A stretch of 46,979 nucleotides of DNA from Cryomorphaceae bacterium (GCA_003565555.1 PXBH01000045.1:1-46979); one strand, 5' to 3'; positions 34,788 to 43,208 are shown, counted from the stretch's first letter. Notes: generated from the letters alone by a model not told the origin. Program-made: numbers and translations.

Positions 34788-36134
34788 ATGACACGACTGA
34801 TTATATTTATACTCGCAGTGCCTGCGGTGCTCTGTTTTTCCCCCTCTTGCGGTCAGCTCGTTTTGGGGTCCGCATCTAAGGATTTCGGGGACCTCGGTGC
34901 ATTCGACGAGCGATTTGCCGATTTCGAGATCACCAATACGGGCACGCGCGATGAAATCATTTTTCGCGTAGAGGTCGACAAGCATACATCGGTGCGCATG
35001 AGCGCAAAAACAATAGCCCCGGGCAAGACGGAGACCGTGCGCCTGCAGTACAACCCGCCGCAAGAAGGCCCCTTCCGTACGGAAGCAAAAATCTTCGCGA
35101 GCGCATGGCAATCACCGCGTTCCCTCACTCTCACGGGCAATGCCCTTTTTGCCGAAACCGGCCTGCCTTGTCCCGACTTCTCAGATGTGCCCTCCGGGGC
35201 CTTGCGCACCTTCACATTGGCCCTGCGCGATGCGCAACTCAGACCGCTGAGCGGAGTTGATGTACAATTTTACAAAAACGGCAAGCGCGGCCCGCAGCTT
35301 ACCGCCGACAGCAGGGGTGAGCTCCGCACCGAACTTCAGCCCGGCCGGTGGCTGATCGCATTGCGCGGCAAGGGTATAGCGGCAGATACGGCGGTGTACA
35401 CTTCTGCCGCTCTCGACCGGCTGCTCTGGGTGATCAAAACGGAAATAACCCCTGAGGAAGGCACGGAACCGATGCCGGAAGAAGTCCGTACCGCAGAAAT
35501 CCGTCCTGAGGTGCGGCCATCCGACAGCCGCTCGGCTGAAACGCAACCGCAAGCGGGCGACAGCGAAATTATGCCCTTGTCCCGCTTCAAGCAGAGCAAT
35601 GTGGTCTTTCTTGTGGATGTCTCCACTTCCATGAAGCAGCGCGGCCGCATGGATTTGCTCAAAGTAGCCATGATTGATTTGCTGGAAGTGCTCAGGGATG
35701 CAGACCGCTTATCGCTCATCACCTATGCCTCAGAGACGCACACGCTGATTCGAGCTTCGGAATCCCTCGACAGGGAGGCCTGTGCAGCGGCCATCTCCGC
35801 GCTGCAGCCGGGAGGAAGCACAGCGGGTGCAAAAGCGGTGGATAAAGCAGGCAAAACGGCCCGCAAACATTTTTTGCCGGAAGGCAACAACCAAATCATT
35901 CTGGCCACCGACGGTGCCTTTAACGAAGGCGCGAAACAGGCGCGACGCCTCGCGCGAAAGCACCTCCGCAAGGGGGTAAACCTTTCCGTACTCTGCATTC
36001 GTTGCGGCAGCTTTACCGAAAAGGAAATGCGGGGACTCGCCGAGGCGGGAAACGGGGAGTTCATTGCCGTAGACGAGATCGACGATGCCGGGGCTCGCCT
36101 TATATCAGAGGTGAAGCGGAGTGCGTTACGCTGA
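34788..36134 (+). CDS. Secreted VWA protein with an N-terminal DUF1573-like domain
   Basis: 448 residues. A signal peptide (LIIFILAVPAVLCFSPSCG; the Cys could be a lipid site) precedes a DUF1573/ASH-like Ig fold (about 27-120: KDFGDLGAFDERFADFEITN). A middle carboxypeptidase-regulatory-like stretch (about 140-210) and a Pro/Glu-rich linker (PEEVRTAEIRPEVRPSD) lead to a von Willebrand A domain (about 270-445). The MIDAS motif is complete: DVSTS (Asp277, Ser279, Ser281) and ATDG (Asp375). VWA domains bind protein ligands through a metal; no partner gene (MoxR, BatA/B) is next to it. Its function is unknown. No clear promoter box lies in the 76-base gap before it. Confidence 0.85.
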   Translation: MTRLIIFILAVPAVLCFSPSCGQLVLGSASKDFGDLGAFDERFADFEITNTGTRDEIIFRVEVDKHTSVRMSAKTIAPGKTETVRLQYNPPQEGPFRTEAKIFASAWQSPRSLTLTGNALFAETGLPCPDFSDVPSGALRTFTLALRDAQLRPLSGVDVQFYKNGKRGPQLTADSRGELRTELQPGRWLIALRGKGIAADTAVYTSAALDRLLWVIKTEITPEEGTEPMPEEVRTAEIRPEVRPSDSRSAETQPQAGDSEIMPLSRFKQSNVVFLVDVSTSMKQRGRMDLLKVAMIDLLEVLRDADRLSLITYASETHTLIRASESLDREACAAAISALQPGGSTAGAKAVDKAGKTARKHFLPEGNNQIILATDGAFNEGAKQARRLARKHLRKGVNLSVLCIRCGSFTEKEMRGLAEAGNGEFIAVDEIDDAGARLISEVKRSALR

Positions 36135-36158
36135 GGCTCATTCCTTCGGCCTTTGTCG

Positions 36159-36166
36159 TATCTTTG
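36159..36166 (+). promoter_or_regulatory. -7 box (TATCTTTG) for dxr-rseP
   Basis: TATCTTTG matches TAnnTTTG and ends eight bases before the dxr ATG at 36175, which makes a very short or absent leader likely. It overlies the end of the VWA gene region and gives dxr-rseP independent transcription. Confidence 0.6.
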
Positions 36167-36174
36167 TCCGCGTT

Positions 36175-37362
36175 ATGAATGAAAAATCCCTCAGGCACAT
36201 CGCTGTGCTGGGCTCTACCGGCTCCATCGGTACGCAAACGCTGGATGTGATCCGGGCCAATCCCGACGCTTTCCGTGTCGAAGTATTGACTGCCGCACGC
36301 AATGCAGACCTCCTAAAGGCACAGGCCCTCGAATTTCGGCCCAATGCTGTGGTCATCGGTGATCCGGATCAGTATGCCGGACTTAAAGATGCCCTGTTTG
36401 CGGAAGGAATTAAGGTGTATTGCGGTGAGGATGCCCTTTGCGAAGTGACTGAAATGGAAGACATCGACATTGTGCTGACGGCACTTGTCGGATTTGCCGG
36501 GCTCAAGCCCACCATGCGTGCCATCGCCGCCGGAAAGCACATCGCTTTGGCAAATAAAGAGACTCTCGTGGTGGCCGGCGACCTCGTGACGCGCGCAGCC
36601 AAGGAAAAAGGGGTCAACATCTACCCGGTGGATTCCGAACACTCCGCCATTTTTCAATGCCTCGCGGGGGAATTTCACAATCCTATCGAAAAAATATACC
36701 TCACTGCCTCGGGCGGGCCCTTTCGCGGGAAATCCAAAAATGAGGTATACCACGCCAAACGCGAAGATGCCCTCAAGCACCCCAACTGGGACATGGGAGC
36801 AAAAATCACCATCGACTCGGCCTCTATGATGAATAAAGGCTTAGAGATGATCGAAGCCAAGTGGCTCTTCGGCCTTAGGCCCGAGCAGATCGATGTGATT
36901 GTACACCCGCAGTCTATCGTGCACAGCATCGTACAGTTTTGTGACGGCAGTATGAAGGCGCAAATGGGCCTTCCCGATATGAAGCTGCCCATACAGTACG
37001 CCCTGGCATACCCTGACCGCCTCAAATCAGATTTTCCGCGCTTTGATTTTAAAGACTTTGCCGCACTCACCTTTGAACAGCCTGACAGGGAAGCCTTTCC
37101 CAACCTGGTACTTGCGCATGATGCCATGTGCCGCGGCGGCAATGCACCTTGCATTCTGAATGCCGCCAATGAAGTGGCCGTAGCGGCTTTCCTCAACGGG
37201 TCGATCCCTTTCGGTAAAATGCCGGAAATTACAGAAGACGCACTGGCCCATGTCAGCTTTGTGAAAGAACCCGCCCAAGAAGATTATTTTGAAACAGACC
37301 GCGAGACGCGCAGGTACTGCGAGGCCCGCATCGGATTAACGCCCCAAACGGCCAAACCCTGA
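36175..37362 (+). CDS. dxr: 1-deoxy-D-xylulose 5-phosphate reductoisomerase
   Basis: 395 residues from the ATG at 36175 (the longer frame from 36121 lies before the promoter box). Dxr converts DXP to 2-C-methylerythritol 4-phosphate with NADPH, the committed step of non-mevalonate isoprenoid synthesis. The NADPH motif GSTGSIGTQTLDV, the metal-site region VDSEHSAIFQC, the flexible loop TASGGPFRG and HPNWDMGAKITIDSASMMNKGLE (divided around 205-227) are all present. rseP follows after eight bases, the usual dxr-rseP order. Confidence 0.98.
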   Translation: MNEKSLRHIAVLGSTGSIGTQTLDVIRANPDAFRVEVLTAARNADLLKAQALEFRPNAVVIGDPDQYAGLKDALFAEGIKVYCGEDALCEVTEMEDIDIVLTALVGFAGLKPTMRAIAAGKHIALANKETLVVAGDLVTRAAKEKGVNIYPVDSEHSAIFQCLAGEFHNPIEKIYLTASGGPFRGKSKNEVYHAKREDALKHPNWDMGAKITIDSASMMNKGLEMIEAKWLFGLRPEQIDVIVHPQSIVHSIVQFCDGSMKAQMGLPDMKLPIQYALAYPDRLKSDFPRFDFKDFAALTFEQPDREAFPNLVLAHDAMCRGGNAPCILNAANEVAVAAFLNGSIPFGKMPEITEDALAHVSFVKEPAQEDYFETDRETRRYCEARIGLTPQTAKP

Positions 37363-37370
37363 TCCTTCGG

Positions 37371-38699
37371 ATGGAGATTCTTATTAAAGTCAGTCAGTTT
37401 TTTCTCAGCCTTTCCCTGCTCATCGTTCTGCACGAGTTGGGTCATTTTATCCCGGCCAAGATTTTCAAAACCAAAGTGGAGAAATTTTATCTCTTCTTCG
37501 ACCCTTGGTTTTCACTCTTCAAAAAGAAGGTGGGCCAAACAGAATACGGCGTGGGGTGGCTGCCCCTGGGCGGATATGTGAAAATCTCCGGAATGATCGA
37601 TGAATCCATGGACACAGATCAGATGAAGAAGCCGCCGCAGCCGTGGGAATTTCGGTCGAAACCGGCATGGCAACGCCTGATTATCATGATCGGGGGTGTG
37701 ACGGTCAATGTTATTTTGGCCTTTGTCATCTACTCCATGATGCTTTTTACCTGGGGCAAGCAATACATTCCCAATGACAACCTCACCTATGGCGTGTACG
37801 CGGATAGCCTCATGCTCAAACACGGCTTTCAACATGGCGATAGGATCGTCAGTGCGGGAGGAAAGCCCCTGAAAATTCTCGGTGAGGTAAACCAACGGAT
37901 CCTTTTCGAAGGCGTCCGCGATATTGAAATCACCCGCGACGGAAGGTTGATGACCATTGCTCTGCCCGAAGACATTGAGCAGGACATCATGCGTGAAGGA
38001 AGTAAAAGCGGGAAGCCCCTTTTCACCGAGCGCTTCCCGGCAGTGGTCGACACCGTATTGCCCGGCACGGCTGCGGAAGCTTCCGGGTTGAAGAAGGGCG
38101 ATCGCTTTGTGAGCATTGAAGATACACCCGCAGAATCTTTTCAAGAGACAGTGGCTGCCTTGCAAAGCAGAAAGGGTCAAGAAATCACCTTTCAAGTCGA
38201 ACGCGGCCCTGACCTGATCTCCCTTTCTGCACAGGTGAGTGATGAGGGCATGCTCGGCTTCGGCCCGAAGTCCGCCTTGGAATTTATCGAGACAGAAACG
38301 GTGCGGTACTCTTTTGCCGAAAGCATTCCCGCCGGTATAGAAGAAGGAGTCGGCAACCTTGTTAACTACGTTCGTTCGCTGAAACTTTTATTCAGCCAAG
38401 AGGGGGCAAAACAAGTGGGCGGATTTATCACCATCGGAAACCTCTTTGACAATACTTGGGACTGGTATCGCTTCTGGAATATGACGGCCCTGCTTTCCAT
38501 AATTCTCGCCGTGATGAACATACTTCCCATTCCCGCGTTAGACGGGGGGCACGTAATGTTTTTGCTCTATGAGATGATCGCGGGTAAGCAGCCGCCGCCT
38601 AAGTTTACCGAGTATGCTCAGTTGGTCGGCTTGGCGATTTTGCTCACTTTAATTTTGTATGCCAACGGGATGGATATATTCAGACTCTTCTCAAATTGA
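37371..38699 (+). CDS. rseP: RIP metalloprotease RseP
   Basis: 442 residues. A site-2 zinc protease that cleaves within the membrane, releasing anti-sigma factors or signal peptide remnants. The first helix carries the zinc motif HELGH (residues 21-25); the third ligand region is NILPIPALDGGHVMF near the C-terminus. Two PDZ domains in the middle are marked by KHGFQHGDRIVSAGGKP and ASGLKKGDRFVSIEDTP. Four membrane helices are expected. No sigma or anti-sigma gene is adjacent. Confidence 0.97.
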   Translation: MEILIKVSQFFLSLSLLIVLHELGHFIPAKIFKTKVEKFYLFFDPWFSLFKKKVGQTEYGVGWLPLGGYVKISGMIDESMDTDQMKKPPQPWEFRSKPAWQRLIIMIGGVTVNVILAFVIYSMMLFTWGKQYIPNDNLTYGVYADSLMLKHGFQHGDRIVSAGGKPLKILGEVNQRILFEGVRDIEITRDGRLMTIALPEDIEQDIMREGSKSGKPLFTERFPAVVDTVLPGTAAEASGLKKGDRFVSIEDTPAESFQETVAALQSRKGQEITFQVERGPDLISLSAQVSDEGMLGFGPKSALEFIETETVRYSFAESIPAGIEEGVGNLVNYVRSLKLLFSQEGAKQVGGFITIGNLFDNTWDWYRFWNMTALLSIILAVMNILPIPALDGGHVMFLLYEMIAGKQPPPKFTEYAQLVGLAILLTLILYANGMDIFRLFSN

Positions 38700-38760
38700 T
38701 GGTGCACATTGAAACTAAGGGCACGAGAATTGCGTATTCGGAAGCAAAATTCCCCGAATC

Positions 38761-39108
38761 ATGAGTATGGAAGTCATCGATATTGACGGATTAAAAAGGC
38801 TGTCGGGAAACGACAGCGGTTTCGTTTCTGAAATTCTGAAGCTCTACACGGAGCGAACAGCCAAAGACCTCTTTGAACTGAATACAGCCCGAAATCTCGG
38901 GGATTGGAACGGGGTACGCTTTGTCGTACACCGCATGCGTTCTGCTGCCGTACCGCTGGGACTTAAAGAGCTTGTGGTATTGCTCAGAAAAGTGGAGAAT
39001 CAACTCCGCGAAGAAGACATTGAAGGCGCCCGCCCGCACCTGGACGAAATCAGTTCCATCGCCTCGCACGCGCTGGAAGACGCTCAGTTAAAGCTCGCAT
39101 CAGTCTGA
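38761..39108 (+). CDS. HPt (histidine phosphotransfer) domain protein
   Basis: 115 residues, all helical. The phosphotransfer motif is FVVHRMRSAAVPLGLKEL, with His57 as acceptor; the common HxLKG is HRMRS here, so the usual Lys-Gly is replaced while the helix pattern and the downstream G-L are kept. It would relay phosphate between a hybrid kinase and a response regulator. A stand-alone receiver follows 33 bases later, the natural partner, but no hybrid kinase is in the window. HPt families diverge strongly, so assignment rests on this motif and on the neighbour. Confidence 0.8.
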   Translation: MSMEVIDIDGLKRLSGNDSGFVSEILKLYTERTAKDLFELNTARNLGDWNGVRFVVHRMRSAAVPLGLKELVVLLRKVENQLREEDIEGARPHLDEISSIASHALEDAQLKLASV

Positions 39109-39141
39109 TCGGTGCACCAAACTTATCTATATTAGCGCGCC

Positions 39142-39519
39142 GTGACTGCCCCTAAAAAAGAGAAAATTCTTCTGGTGGATGATGAAATCATCACCTTGAA
39201 GATCACAAGAAAGCTGCTTGCAGAAAGCGGCTATGACGTCGATATCGCTTCCGGATCATCCGATGCCATGAAGTTACTCGCATCGATGAGGTATGATCTG
39301 GTGATTGTGGATATCACCATGCCCTCGATCAGCGGATTCGACCTGATTCAGCTCATGCAAAGCTTTGACTACAATGCACCCGTCATTTTCCTCAGCAACA
39401 ATGACAACGAATGGACCATTGAGGAGGCATACAACATCGGGGCAAAACGCTTTGTAAGCAAAGAAAAGGAGTTCAATTTCCTGCCTGCCATAGTGAGAGA
39501 AATACTGGCAGAAGTTTGA
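39142..39519 (+). CDS. Single-domain response regulator (CheY-like receiver)
   Basis: 125 residues from a GTG start. The receiver fold is complete: acidic pair Asp13-Asp14 (LLVDDE), phospho-acceptor Asp57 (VIVDITMP), the switch Ser in VIFLSNN and the conserved Lys in RFVSKEKEF. There is no output domain, so it must act by binding another protein or by phosphate relay. Lies directly behind the HPt gene, suggesting a phosphorelay pair. Not a CheY with an adjacent chemotaxis cluster; its target is unknown. Confidence 0.93.
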   Translation: MTAPKKEKILLVDDEIITLKITRKLLAESGYDVDIASGSSDAMKLLASMRYDLVIVDITMPSISGFDLIQLMQSFDYNAPVIFLSNNDNEWTIEEAYNIGAKRFVSKEKEFNFLPAIVREILAEV

Positions 39520-39566
39520 AGCATTGATCGGAATCGCTACTTTAACGGGCGAAACTTTTTGTCCCG

Positions 39567-40643
39567 TTGAAAAACGCACCTCATCCGCAATGCTTGAATT
39601 GCCGTCACCAATTTGATGTGCCTTGTGAATATTGTCCCCGTTGCGGACAGAAGGTGCGTGACCCCCCCCTGCCGATCAAGGCCTTTTTCGAAGATTTCAT
39701 TCAAGATTATTTTACGGTCGATGCAAAGTTCTTTAACAGCATCGGCCACTTATTTTTCCGGCCGGGAGAGCTTACCGTGCAGTTCAATCTCGGCAAGCGC
39801 AAATCATTCATCGCGCCCTTCAGGTTTTACATCTTTACAAGTGTGATCTATTTCACCCTCCTGGCTTTGTCGGGAGCAGGTGAAGGAATGATCAATCTCA
39901 ATCCGCACGAAGACAAAGCAGCACAGCTCGCTTCGATCGACAGCTTAATGGCTGACTCCTCCTTGGCGGGCAACCCCGAAGCCTTGAAGGCGGCATACCT
40001 CGAGGCGCGAAGCAATGCCGAAGGCACGAACCAAACCGCTTCAGAGGAGGACATGAACTTTTTCAAAAAGCGCGCCAAGAGAATAGAGGAAAACCCCGAG
40101 CGATTCGGACAGGCCCTTTTTCGCGCGGCTTCGTTTGGCGCCTTTTTCCTCCTCCCGGTATTTGCTTTGATCTTGATGGCGGTGAATTACAGGAAGTCCC
40201 GATATTATGTGAATCACCTGGTGTTCAGCGTACACTTTCACACCTTCATCTTCGCTTCATTCACCTTGGCCCTGCTTTTATCCCGTATTTCCGAAGCCCT
40301 CACCTCCGCGTTCTTTACGGTGATCGCCGGGGTATACACTTTTGCTGTCGGGCGGAGAGCATGGCGCATGTCTTCGAAAAATAAGTTTCGTGCCTTCGCG
40401 AAGTGGTTTCTCTACGCCGCCTTTGCGGCTTTACTGACTTCCGCTGCCCTTTTCGGAGAATCCGGTGAATACCTCATGGTTTTCTTTGCGGCGACAGCTT
40501 ATATGACGCTGGCCATGACAAACGCTTACGGACAGGGGGTCGGCATCACAATCGTCAAGTCTTTAATAGTGTTGCCTGTCTATGGTTTTGCTCTTTTGGC
40601 TGCTTTGCTTGTAACGGCCTTTTTCGGCGTGGTATTATTTTAG
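39567..40643 (+). CDS. DUF3667 family membrane protein with N-terminal zinc ribbon
   Basis: 358 residues from a TTG start; no ATG precedes the conserved region. The N-terminus has CLNC (Cys9, Cys12), then CEYCPRCG (Cys20, Cys23, Cys26), a zinc-ribbon arrangement, followed by the DUF3667 hallmark (IKAFFEDFIQDYFTVDAKFF and the FRPGELTVQFNLGKRKSFIAPF stretch, about 38-85). Then come a membrane helix, a charged segment (about 115-180) and four to five more helices. DUF3667 is common in Bacteroidota and has no known function. The zinc ribbon may bind a membrane or secretion partner, which is only a guess. Confidence 0.86.
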   Translation: MKNAPHPQCLNCRHQFDVPCEYCPRCGQKVRDPPLPIKAFFEDFIQDYFTVDAKFFNSIGHLFFRPGELTVQFNLGKRKSFIAPFRFYIFTSVIYFTLLALSGAGEGMINLNPHEDKAAQLASIDSLMADSSLAGNPEALKAAYLEARSNAEGTNQTASEEDMNFFKKRAKRIEENPERFGQALFRAASFGAFFLLPVFALILMAVNYRKSRYYVNHLVFSVHFHTFIFASFTLALLLSRISEALTSAFFTVIAGVYTFAVGRRAWRMSSKNKFRAFAKWFLYAAFAALLTSAALFGESGEYLMVFFAATAYMTLAMTNAYGQGVGITIVKSLIVLPVYGFALLAALLVTAFFGVVLF

Positions 40644-40648
40644 CGGCG

Positions 40649-40656
40649 TATCTTTG
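40649..40656 (+). promoter_or_regulatory. -7 box (TATCTTTG) for the FAD oxidoreductase
   Basis: TATCTTTG, identical to the boxes before the S9 peptidase and dxr, ends five bases before the GTG start at 40662. A transcript started at the normal distance would be leaderless or nearly so. Confidence 0.6.
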
Positions 40657-40661
40657 TTCAC

Positions 40662-41756
40662 GTGAATATAATAGCGGGACAAGGCCTTGCGGGAACAGTG
40701 CTTGCGCTGACCTTGCTGGAGCGCGGAGAAGAAGTGCGGGTAATCGATAACGGTCACCGCTCATCGAGTTCGATGGTGGCGGCAGGATTGTGGAATCCTA
40801 TTGTTTTCAGGAGGATCAATAAGAGCTGGCTGGCCGATGAGGTCATTGCTGAGCTGGAATCTTTTTACCCCGCCGCCGAGCCCTTGTTGAATGCCCGTTT
40901 TTTCCATCCGATGCGCATTTTCAGAAAGCACGGAAACGCGCTCGAGGCCAGACTTTGGGCGGAAAAAAAGCCCACAAAAGAGTTTTCGCCTTACCTCGCC
41001 AATGATGGGCGCAATCCCGATCCGGCCGTGTATAAATCCTTTGAATTCGGTCACGGTACGGTAAACCGTGCGGGATACGTAGACTTGCCGGTATTTCTGG
41101 CAGCTGCCCGGAAGTACTTTGCCGGAAAGGGCATCCTTGCGGAGGCTGAATTTGCCCTTCCGGATAATGCCGATGCGCTCAACAACTTCCGTTTTGAGGG
41201 AAAGTCCGTGAAGCGAATCATTGACTGCCGGGGTTACAAAACCGCCGAGTCACCTTGGTTCAGATACCTTCCTTTCGGGCTTACCAAAGGAGAGGTGCTC
41301 ACCGTGCGGTGCAAGGACCTCAACCTCGATGAGGTCTTCAATGCAGGTTTCTTTCTGCAGCCGCTCGGCAATGACCTTTACCGCATGGGCGCCACCTTCA
41401 ATTGGAGCGACAGAGACGAAGAACCCACTGCAGAGGCCCGCGCGGAACTGATGGCCAAATTCCGAAAACACCTGAATGCCGAGGTTGAAATCATATCGCA
41501 AAAAGCAGGCGTTCGCCCTACGGTGCAGGACCGTCGCCCTTTGATCGGCTGCCACCCCGAAGCGGAAAAGCTCTGCATTTTTAACGGACTCGGAACAAAA
41601 GGGGTCATGTTGGCACCCCTGTTTGCGAAAGTTTTTTGCGCTTGGCTCTTCGAGGGTATCCCGCTACCTGATGAAGTGAATATCGACAGGTTTCGCTCCT
41701 TCCTCGGGCAAGAAAGCCCGGTAGTCGACTATCCCGCGCCCCGAAAGCGAAAATAA
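40662..41756 (+). CDS. FAD-dependent amino acid oxidase-like (DAO family) oxidoreductase
   Basis: 364 residues from a GTG start. The first strand-helix is an ADP-binding Rossmann motif with GQGLAG (a GxGxxG variant) and the Asp at VRVID that holds the ribose. The C-terminus has the DAO-family GVRPTVQDRRPLIG and FNGLGTKGVMLAPLFAK motifs, as in glycine/D-amino-acid oxidases and NAD(P)/FAD-dependent dehydrogenases. The substrate cannot be told; thiO- or solA-like activities are options. It lies 18 bases after the DUF3667 gene but has its own promoter box. Basic C-terminal tail (APRKRK). Confidence 0.88.
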   Translation: MNIIAGQGLAGTVLALTLLERGEEVRVIDNGHRSSSSMVAAGLWNPIVFRRINKSWLADEVIAELESFYPAAEPLLNARFFHPMRIFRKHGNALEARLWAEKKPTKEFSPYLANDGRNPDPAVYKSFEFGHGTVNRAGYVDLPVFLAAARKYFAGKGILAEAEFALPDNADALNNFRFEGKSVKRIIDCRGYKTAESPWFRYLPFGLTKGEVLTVRCKDLNLDEVFNAGFFLQPLGNDLYRMGATFNWSDRDEEPTAEARAELMAKFRKHLNAEVEIISQKAGVRPTVQDRRPLIGCHPEAEKLCIFNGLGTKGVMLAPLFAKVFCAWLFEGIPLPDEVNIDRFRSFLGQESPVVDYPAPRKRK

Positions 41757-41823
41757 GATCCGTGCAGGGCAAAAAACAAACGCCGACCTGTTAGCATCTA
41801 TCCGGCCCGGTCACGAGTATTCC

Positions 41824-41848
41824 CGCCGTTCACCATAAATTAACGGCG
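41824..41848 (+). other. Inverted repeat upstream of the secreted repeat protein
   Basis: CGCCGTT (41824-41830) pairs with AACGGCG (41842-41848) across an 11-base AT-rich loop, 21 bases before the ATG at 41870. There is no T-tail, so it is not a terminator. It may be a leader hairpin or a protein-binding site. No TAnnTTTG box was found in the 113-base gap (41757-41869). Confidence 0.4.
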
Positions 41849-41869
41849 CAATAGTCTCGGTCTGCTCTT

Positions 41870-43201
41870 ATGATGAAAGTCTTCATACACCCGTTTTTAT
41901 CGTTTGCGACCCTTTTCGCCTTCCTCAGCTTCCTTCCGGAAGCGGAAGCCCAGTCACCGCCCGGGTTGATCAATTACCAAGCCGTAGCGCGTGACGTGAC
42001 CACGGGCGCCGAACTCACCGACCGGGAAGTTTTCTTGCGCGCGCTGGTGCGGAGGGGAGGGCCTTCGGGTACGATCGTGTACCAAGAGTCTCACGCTGAT
42101 GTGGAGACCGACCTCTTCGGCCTGTTCAATGTGCAGATCGGAGCGGGGGAGGTGTTGATGGGCAGCCTCTTGGGCGTAGACTGGGCTGCAGACAGCTATT
42201 GGCTTGAGATAGAATTGGACGCCGGCGAAGGCCCCGAATCGGCAGGGGTCATGCAGCTTGTAGCCGTACCGTACGCTTTTCATGCAGAGACAGCCACCAA
42301 TGTGGACGATGCCGATGCTGACCCGGACAATGAGCGCATCACCGAAGTGAGCTACAATGCTGCCGAAAATTCCGTCACCATTACAGAGGGCGGATTTGAA
42401 TACACTACGGGATTGGGGCCTGTAGACTTGGATATTGATCCGACAAACGAACTGATCACCGAAGTATCCTACAACGCTGCTGCAAATGCGATTACTATTA
42501 CCGAGGCGGGCTCGACTTTTTCGACCGGATTGGGTCCGATCGATCTGGATACCGACCCTACCAACGAGTTGATTGACACCGTTCAGCTCCTTGACAACAA
42601 CATCCTGCAAATTACAGAAGCCGGGATCGACCACGAAGTAGACCTCAGCCCCCTTACGGAGTCGGCCCTTTGGCAGTTGAACCCCGAGTCAGAGGCGGTA
42701 ATTAATACCGAAAATCAGATCGGAATGGGCACCGAAACACCCGGTGCAAGGCTGGGTATACGGGGGGATGCGGGCGAGCAGCTGCTTCGGCTTTCTTCTC
42801 AGGAGACTTCTGTTTTGACGGTGACCGGGAGCGAAATTCGCTCCGAGGAGGGAAGTATTTTTTCCGTAGAAGGACAGATGCGTTACGGTGTTACACTGCT
42901 GAACAATTCGGAAAATCAGGTGTATACGGTTGCCGAAAGTGATACCCATATCATTGTCCGAATCACGCCCGGCAATACCCAAAACGTGACGATCCAAATG
43001 CCCGATGCCGTTGTTCATCCGGGGCGTGTGATCACCGTGAGGCGGACGGGGGAATCGCCCATTTCCACGCTTACTTTGGTTACGCTGGAATTTAATGACC
43101 CGGTTGATTTCGGTGCTGCCGAGGAGGTCCTTCTGGGGCCTGTTCCCGATACACGCATCTATATCAGCATGGGTGAAACAGGCTGGACAAGAATACAATA
43201 G
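41870..43201 (+). CDS. Secreted repeat protein, tail-fibre/collar-like Bacteroidota family
   Basis: 443 residues. A signal peptide (about 1-27, ending AEAQ) precedes a Bacteroidota exported-protein module: GLINYQAVARD, VYQESHADVETDLFGLFNVQIGAG and QLVAVPYAFHAETA. Three tandem units of 39 residues follow (from residues 149, 188 and 227), then a GMGTETPGARLGIRG (GIGT-x-x-P-x-x-L-x-V) turn and a beta-rich end. No T9SS sorting domain is visible. The repeat and GIGT modules occur in many surface and fibre-like proteins of the phylum, but no function is proven. It is the first gene of a four-gene run, seven bases ahead of the type B cargo. Confidence 0.8.
   Translation: MMKVFIHPFLSFATLFAFLSFLPEAEAQSPPGLINYQAVARDVTTGAELTDREVFLRALVRRGGPSGTIVYQESHADVETDLFGLFNVQIGAGEVLMGSLLGVDWAADSYWLEIELDAGEGPESAGVMQLVAVPYAFHAETATNVDDADADPDNERITEVSYNAAENSVTITEGGFEYTTGLGPVDLDIDPTNELITEVSYNAAANAITITEAGSTFSTGLGPIDLDTDPTNELIDTVQLLDNNILQITEAGIDHEVDLSPLTESALWQLNPESEAVINTENQIGMGTETPGARLGIRGDAGEQLLRLSSQETSVLTVTGSEIRSEEGSIFSVEGQMRYGVTLLNNSENQVYTVAESDTHIIVRITPGNTQNVTIQMPDAVVHPGRVITVRRTGESPISTLTLVTLEFNDPVDFGAAEEVLLGPVPDTRIYISMGETGWTRIQ
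42314..42655 (+). repeat. Three tandem 117-base (39-residue) repeats within the secreted protein
   Basis: Units begin at 42314, 42431 and 42548, exactly 117 bases apart; the last is slightly short (36 residues). Each starts D-x-D-P-x-N-E and carries an N-x-(I/V)-x-I-T-E-(A/G)-G core followed by a (T/D)-L-(G/S)-P turn. Units 1 and 2 share ITEVSYNAA and TGLGP; unit 3 has drifted. The DNA differs more than the protein, so the duplication is not recent. Confidence 0.9.
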
Positions 43202-43208
43202 ATTTTTT

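Noticed and set aside
42314-42655. CRISPR array or non-coding tandem repeat
   Set aside because: The 117-base periodicity is in frame, encodes conserved 39-residue units and has no spacer structure.
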